7,728 bases of DNA from Gemmatimonadaceae bacterium (GTDB taxonomy: Bacteria > Gemmatimonadota > Gemmatimonadetes > Gemmatimonadales > Gemmatimonadaceae): NCBI GenBank assembly GCA_014379705.1, contig JACMLI010000453.1, positions 1-7,728 on the forward strand, read 5' to 3'. A program made the position numbers and the translations under genes. A model generated the notes under the pieces. The model did no database searches. It saw only the letters and a program-made list of their open reading frames with translations, and was not told the DNA's origin. Position 1 is the stretch's first letter, and the number at the start of each line of letters is the position of its first letter. Below are positions 5,906 through 7,728 of the stretch, piece after piece.

Positions 5906-7494
5906 CCACCCATCGCTACGACGCCATCGTCATCGGCGGGGGGCACAACGGCCTGGTGAATGCGGCCTACCTCGCGCGTGCCGGCAAGAAGGTCGTGGTC
6001 CTCGAACGCCGCCACCTCGTCGGTGGTGCCGCCGTGACCGAGGAAGTCGTTCCCGGCTTCAAGTTCTCCGTGTTCTCGTACGTCGTGTCGCTCCTGCGTC
6101 CCGAGGTCATTCGCGACCTCGACCTGCCGCGCCACGGCCTCGAGATCCTCCCGCTCGAGAGCACCGTCACCCCGATGTTCAACGGGGACTACCTCGCGGG
6201 CTGGGCCGATCATGACGCGACGCGACGCGAGTACGTGCGCCATTCGCTGCGCGACGCCGAGGCGTACGACGACTACGGCAAGCTGATGCACCACATGGCG
6301 ATGGCCGTGAAGCCCATCCTCGCCATGGTCCCGCCGGACCCGACGTCCCTCGCGCCGAGCGACCTGCGCGGCCTGCTCACGATGGGGAAGCACTTCGGGA
6401 GCCTGGACAAGAAGCACTTCCACGCGCTGTACAAGCTCATGACCATGAGCGCCGGCGACTTTCTCGACGAGTGGTTCGAGACCGACGTCATCAAGGCGAC
6501 ACGGTCGGCGAGCGGCATCATCGGCACGTTCATGGGCCCGCGCACGCCGGGCTCGGCGTACGTGCTGCTGCACCACTACATGGGCGAGATCGACGGTGCG
6601 TTCCGCGCGTGGGGCTTTGCCAAGGGCGGCACCGGCATGATCTCGGAGTCGATTGCGAGTGCGGCGCGGGCCGCCGGCGCGCACATCGTGCTCAACGCGG
6701 GCGTCTCGAAGGTGCTCTCTCGTGATGGGCGCACCAGCGGGGTCGTGCTGGACAATGGCGACGAGTACCACGCCAACGTCGTGGTCACGTCGCTCGACCC
6801 CAAGCGCAGCTTCCTCAAGCTGGTGGACATGGCGCAACTGCCGGCGGAGTTCGTCGACGACATCCGCAAGTACAAGATCCGTGGCTCGTCAGGCAAGGTG
6901 AACCTCGCATTGCACGCGCTGCCGGAATTCACCTGCATGCCCGGCATTGGCCCGCATCACCGGGGCGCGATGTCGATCAGCCCGTCCATGGAATACGTGG
7001 AACGGGCCTACGACGACGCCAAGTACGGCAACTTCTCGAAGGAGCCGTACATGGACATCATCTTTCCCTCGGCCATCGACCCGAACATGGCCCCGACGGG
7101 CAAGCATGTGATGTCGGTGTTCGTGCAGTACGCGCCGTCGAACATCACGGGCGGCTGGGACGCGACGAAGCGCGAGGCATTTGGCGACGCGGTGATCAAC
7201 GCCATCGCGCGCTTCGCTCCAAAGATCCGCGACCAGATCATCCATCGGCAGGTCATGACGCCGCAGGACATCGAGGACATCACGGGTCTCACCGAAGGCA
7301 ACATCTTCCAGGGGGAGCTCGCGCTGCACCAGCTCTTCTTCCTGCGACCGGCGCCGGGGTGGGCGCGCTTCCGCACACCGATCAAGGGCTTGTACCAGTG
7401 CGGGTCGGCGACCCATCCGGGGGGCGGCATCATGGGCGCCGGTGGCCGACTCGCGGCGCTCGAGATCCTCAAGGACGTGGGAGGATCGCGATGA
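5902..7494 (+). CDS. FAD-dependent oxidoreductase, PYROXD2 / phytoene-desaturase-like
   Basis: A 530-residue soluble flavoprotein. The N-terminus holds a Rossmann dinucleotide-binding motif G12-G-G14-H-N-G17 and the ribose-binding E35 at the end of the second strand, followed by GGAAVTEE and PGFKFS, a pattern shared by PYROXD2-like members of the phytoene-desaturase/amine-oxidase superfamily. The C-terminal FAD-contact segment is also typical: GLYQCGSATHPGGGIMGAGG (496-515) followed by an Arg. Family members oxidise C-C or C-N bonds with FAD; the substrate here is unknown and carotenoid synthesis is not indicated by the neighbours. The frame stays open upstream to 5503, but that part lies inside the GcvT-like gene and reads as Arg/Pro/Gly-rich noise; ATG 5902 starts directly before the Rossmann strand and has GGAG at 5887-5890 and GGAA at 5892-5895. 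It overlaps both neighbours by ATGA. Confidence 0.92.
   Translation: MTTHRYDAIVIGGGHNGLVNAAYLARAGKKVVVLERRHLVGGAAVTEEVVPGFKFSVFSYVVSLLRPEVIRDLDLPRHGLEILPLESTVTPMFNGDYLAGWADHDATRREYVRHSLRDAEAYDDYGKLMHHMAMAVKPILAMVPPDPTSLAPSDLRGLLTMGKHFGSLDKKHFHALYKLMTMSAGDFLDEWFETDVIKATRSASGIIGTFMGPRTPGSAYVLLHHYMGEIDGAFRAWGFAKGGTGMISESIASAARAAGAHIVLNAGVSKVLSRDGRTSGVVLDNGDEYHANVVVTSLDPKRSFLKLVDMAQLPAEFVDDIRKYKIRGSSGKVNLALHALPEFTCMPGIGPHHRGAMSISPSMEYVERAYDDAKYGNFSKEPYMDIIFPSAIDPNMAPTGKHVMSVFVQYAPSNITGGWDATKREAFGDAVINAIARFAPKIRDQIIHRQVMTPQDIEDITGLTEGNIFQGELALHQLFFLRPAPGWARFRTPIKGLYQCGSATHPGGGIMGAGGRLAALEILKDVGGSR
7480..7485 (+). promoter_or_regulatory. Ribosome binding site of the second FAD oxidoreductase
   Basis: GGAGGA lies five bases before the ATG at 7491, within the last codons of the upstream gene. 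It is the strongest Shine-Dalgarno I see in the window and confirms the ATGA-overlap start. Confidence 0.8.
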
Positions 7495-7728
7495 GCTGGG
7501 ACGTCATCATCATCGGCGCCGGCGTGAATGGCCTGACGACGGCCACGGTGCTCGCGAAGGCGGGGAAGCGCGTGCTGGTGGTCGAGCAGCGCCACGCGGT
7601 CGGTGGCGTGTGCGTGACCGAGGAGTTCCACCCGGGATTCCGCGCGAACATCTGCGTGGACGATCCGGGGTGGATGCCACCCGCGGTCGTGGCGGCGCTC
7701 AACCTGGCGGCGCACGGCTATGCGCCAA
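7491..7728 (+). CDS. Second FAD-dependent oxidoreductase (5' part only, cut by window end)
   Basis: Only the first 79 residues are visible. They contain a Rossmann FAD-binding motif G9-A-G11-V-N-G14 at the very N-terminus, the acidic residue E32 at the end of the second strand, then GGVCVTEEFHPGF, which parallels GGAAVTEEVVPGF in the preceding gene. It is therefore a paralogue of the upstream PYROXD2/phytoene-desaturase-like enzyme, but the sequences diverge soon after (RANICVDDPGW against KFSVFSYVVSL). Start ATG 7491 overlaps the previous stop as ATGA and has a good ribosome binding site, so it belongs to the same operon. Two related flavoproteins encoded side by side could form a heteromer or act in consecutive oxidations; the substrate domain lies outside the window, so its specificity cannot be judged. 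Confidence 0.9.
   Translation, partial: MSWDVIIIGAGVNGLTTATVLAKAGKRVLVVEQRHAVGGVCVTEEFHPGFRANICVDDPGWMPPAVVAALNLAAHGYAP

Noticed and set aside
5758..6837. A 359-codon minus-strand open frame, and others at 4682-5488 and 7008-7715
   Set aside because: They lie opposite the GcvT-like and FAD oxidoreductase genes, whose motifs are clear on the plus strand. The antisense products are His/Arg/Val/Asp-rich mirror translations.
5902..7728. Carotenoid biosynthesis cluster (crtI-like pair)
   Set aside because: The first flavoprotein has PYROXD2-type N- and C-terminal motifs, and no phytoene synthase or other crt gene is present; the partner is a GcvT-like gene instead.

Overview
The window is a GC-rich, gene-dense bacterial segment with no RNA genes, insertion sequences or CRISPR arrays that I can see. 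The kinase architecture (eukaryotic-like kinase, one membrane helix, TolB-like domain, TPR tail), the codon use and the neighbouring DUF1579 and DUF4440-type small proteins suggest Gemmatimonadota or a related soil lineage. That assignment is an inference from style, not from a marker gene.

Layout. Positions 1-2575 (minus strand) hold one long, almost complete gene for a membrane-anchored Ser/Thr protein kinase whose 3' end leaves the window. A short divergent intergenic region (2576-2700) follows. All remaining genes are on the plus strand: a DUF1579-like protein (2701-3177), an NTF2-like/DUF4440-type protein (3214-3597), an exported class A beta-lactamase-like serine hydrolase (3696-4712), a GcvT-family folate-dependent methyltransferase/demethylase-like protein (4712-5905), a PYROXD2/phytoene-desaturase-like FAD oxidoreductase (5902-7494), and a second FAD oxidoreductase of the same superfamily (7491-7728) that is cut by the window end.

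The last four genes are joined by 1- or 4-base start/stop overlaps (TGATG, ATGA, ATGA), so they look like one translationally coupled operon. Its core is a GcvT-like protein plus two FAD enzymes. By analogy with dimethylglycine and sarcosine dehydrogenases, where an FAD amine oxidase domain is fused to a GcvT domain, I infer a split oxidative demethylation or one-carbon-transfer system of unknown substrate. The serine hydrolase that leads the operon keeps SxxK, SDN and KTG. However, it has Thr where class A beta-lactamases have Glu166, and about 36 extra residues in the omega-loop region, so it may not be an ordinary beta-lactamase.

The two small genes between the kinase and the operon are metabolically uninformative, and I see no confident promoter or terminator anywhere in the window.
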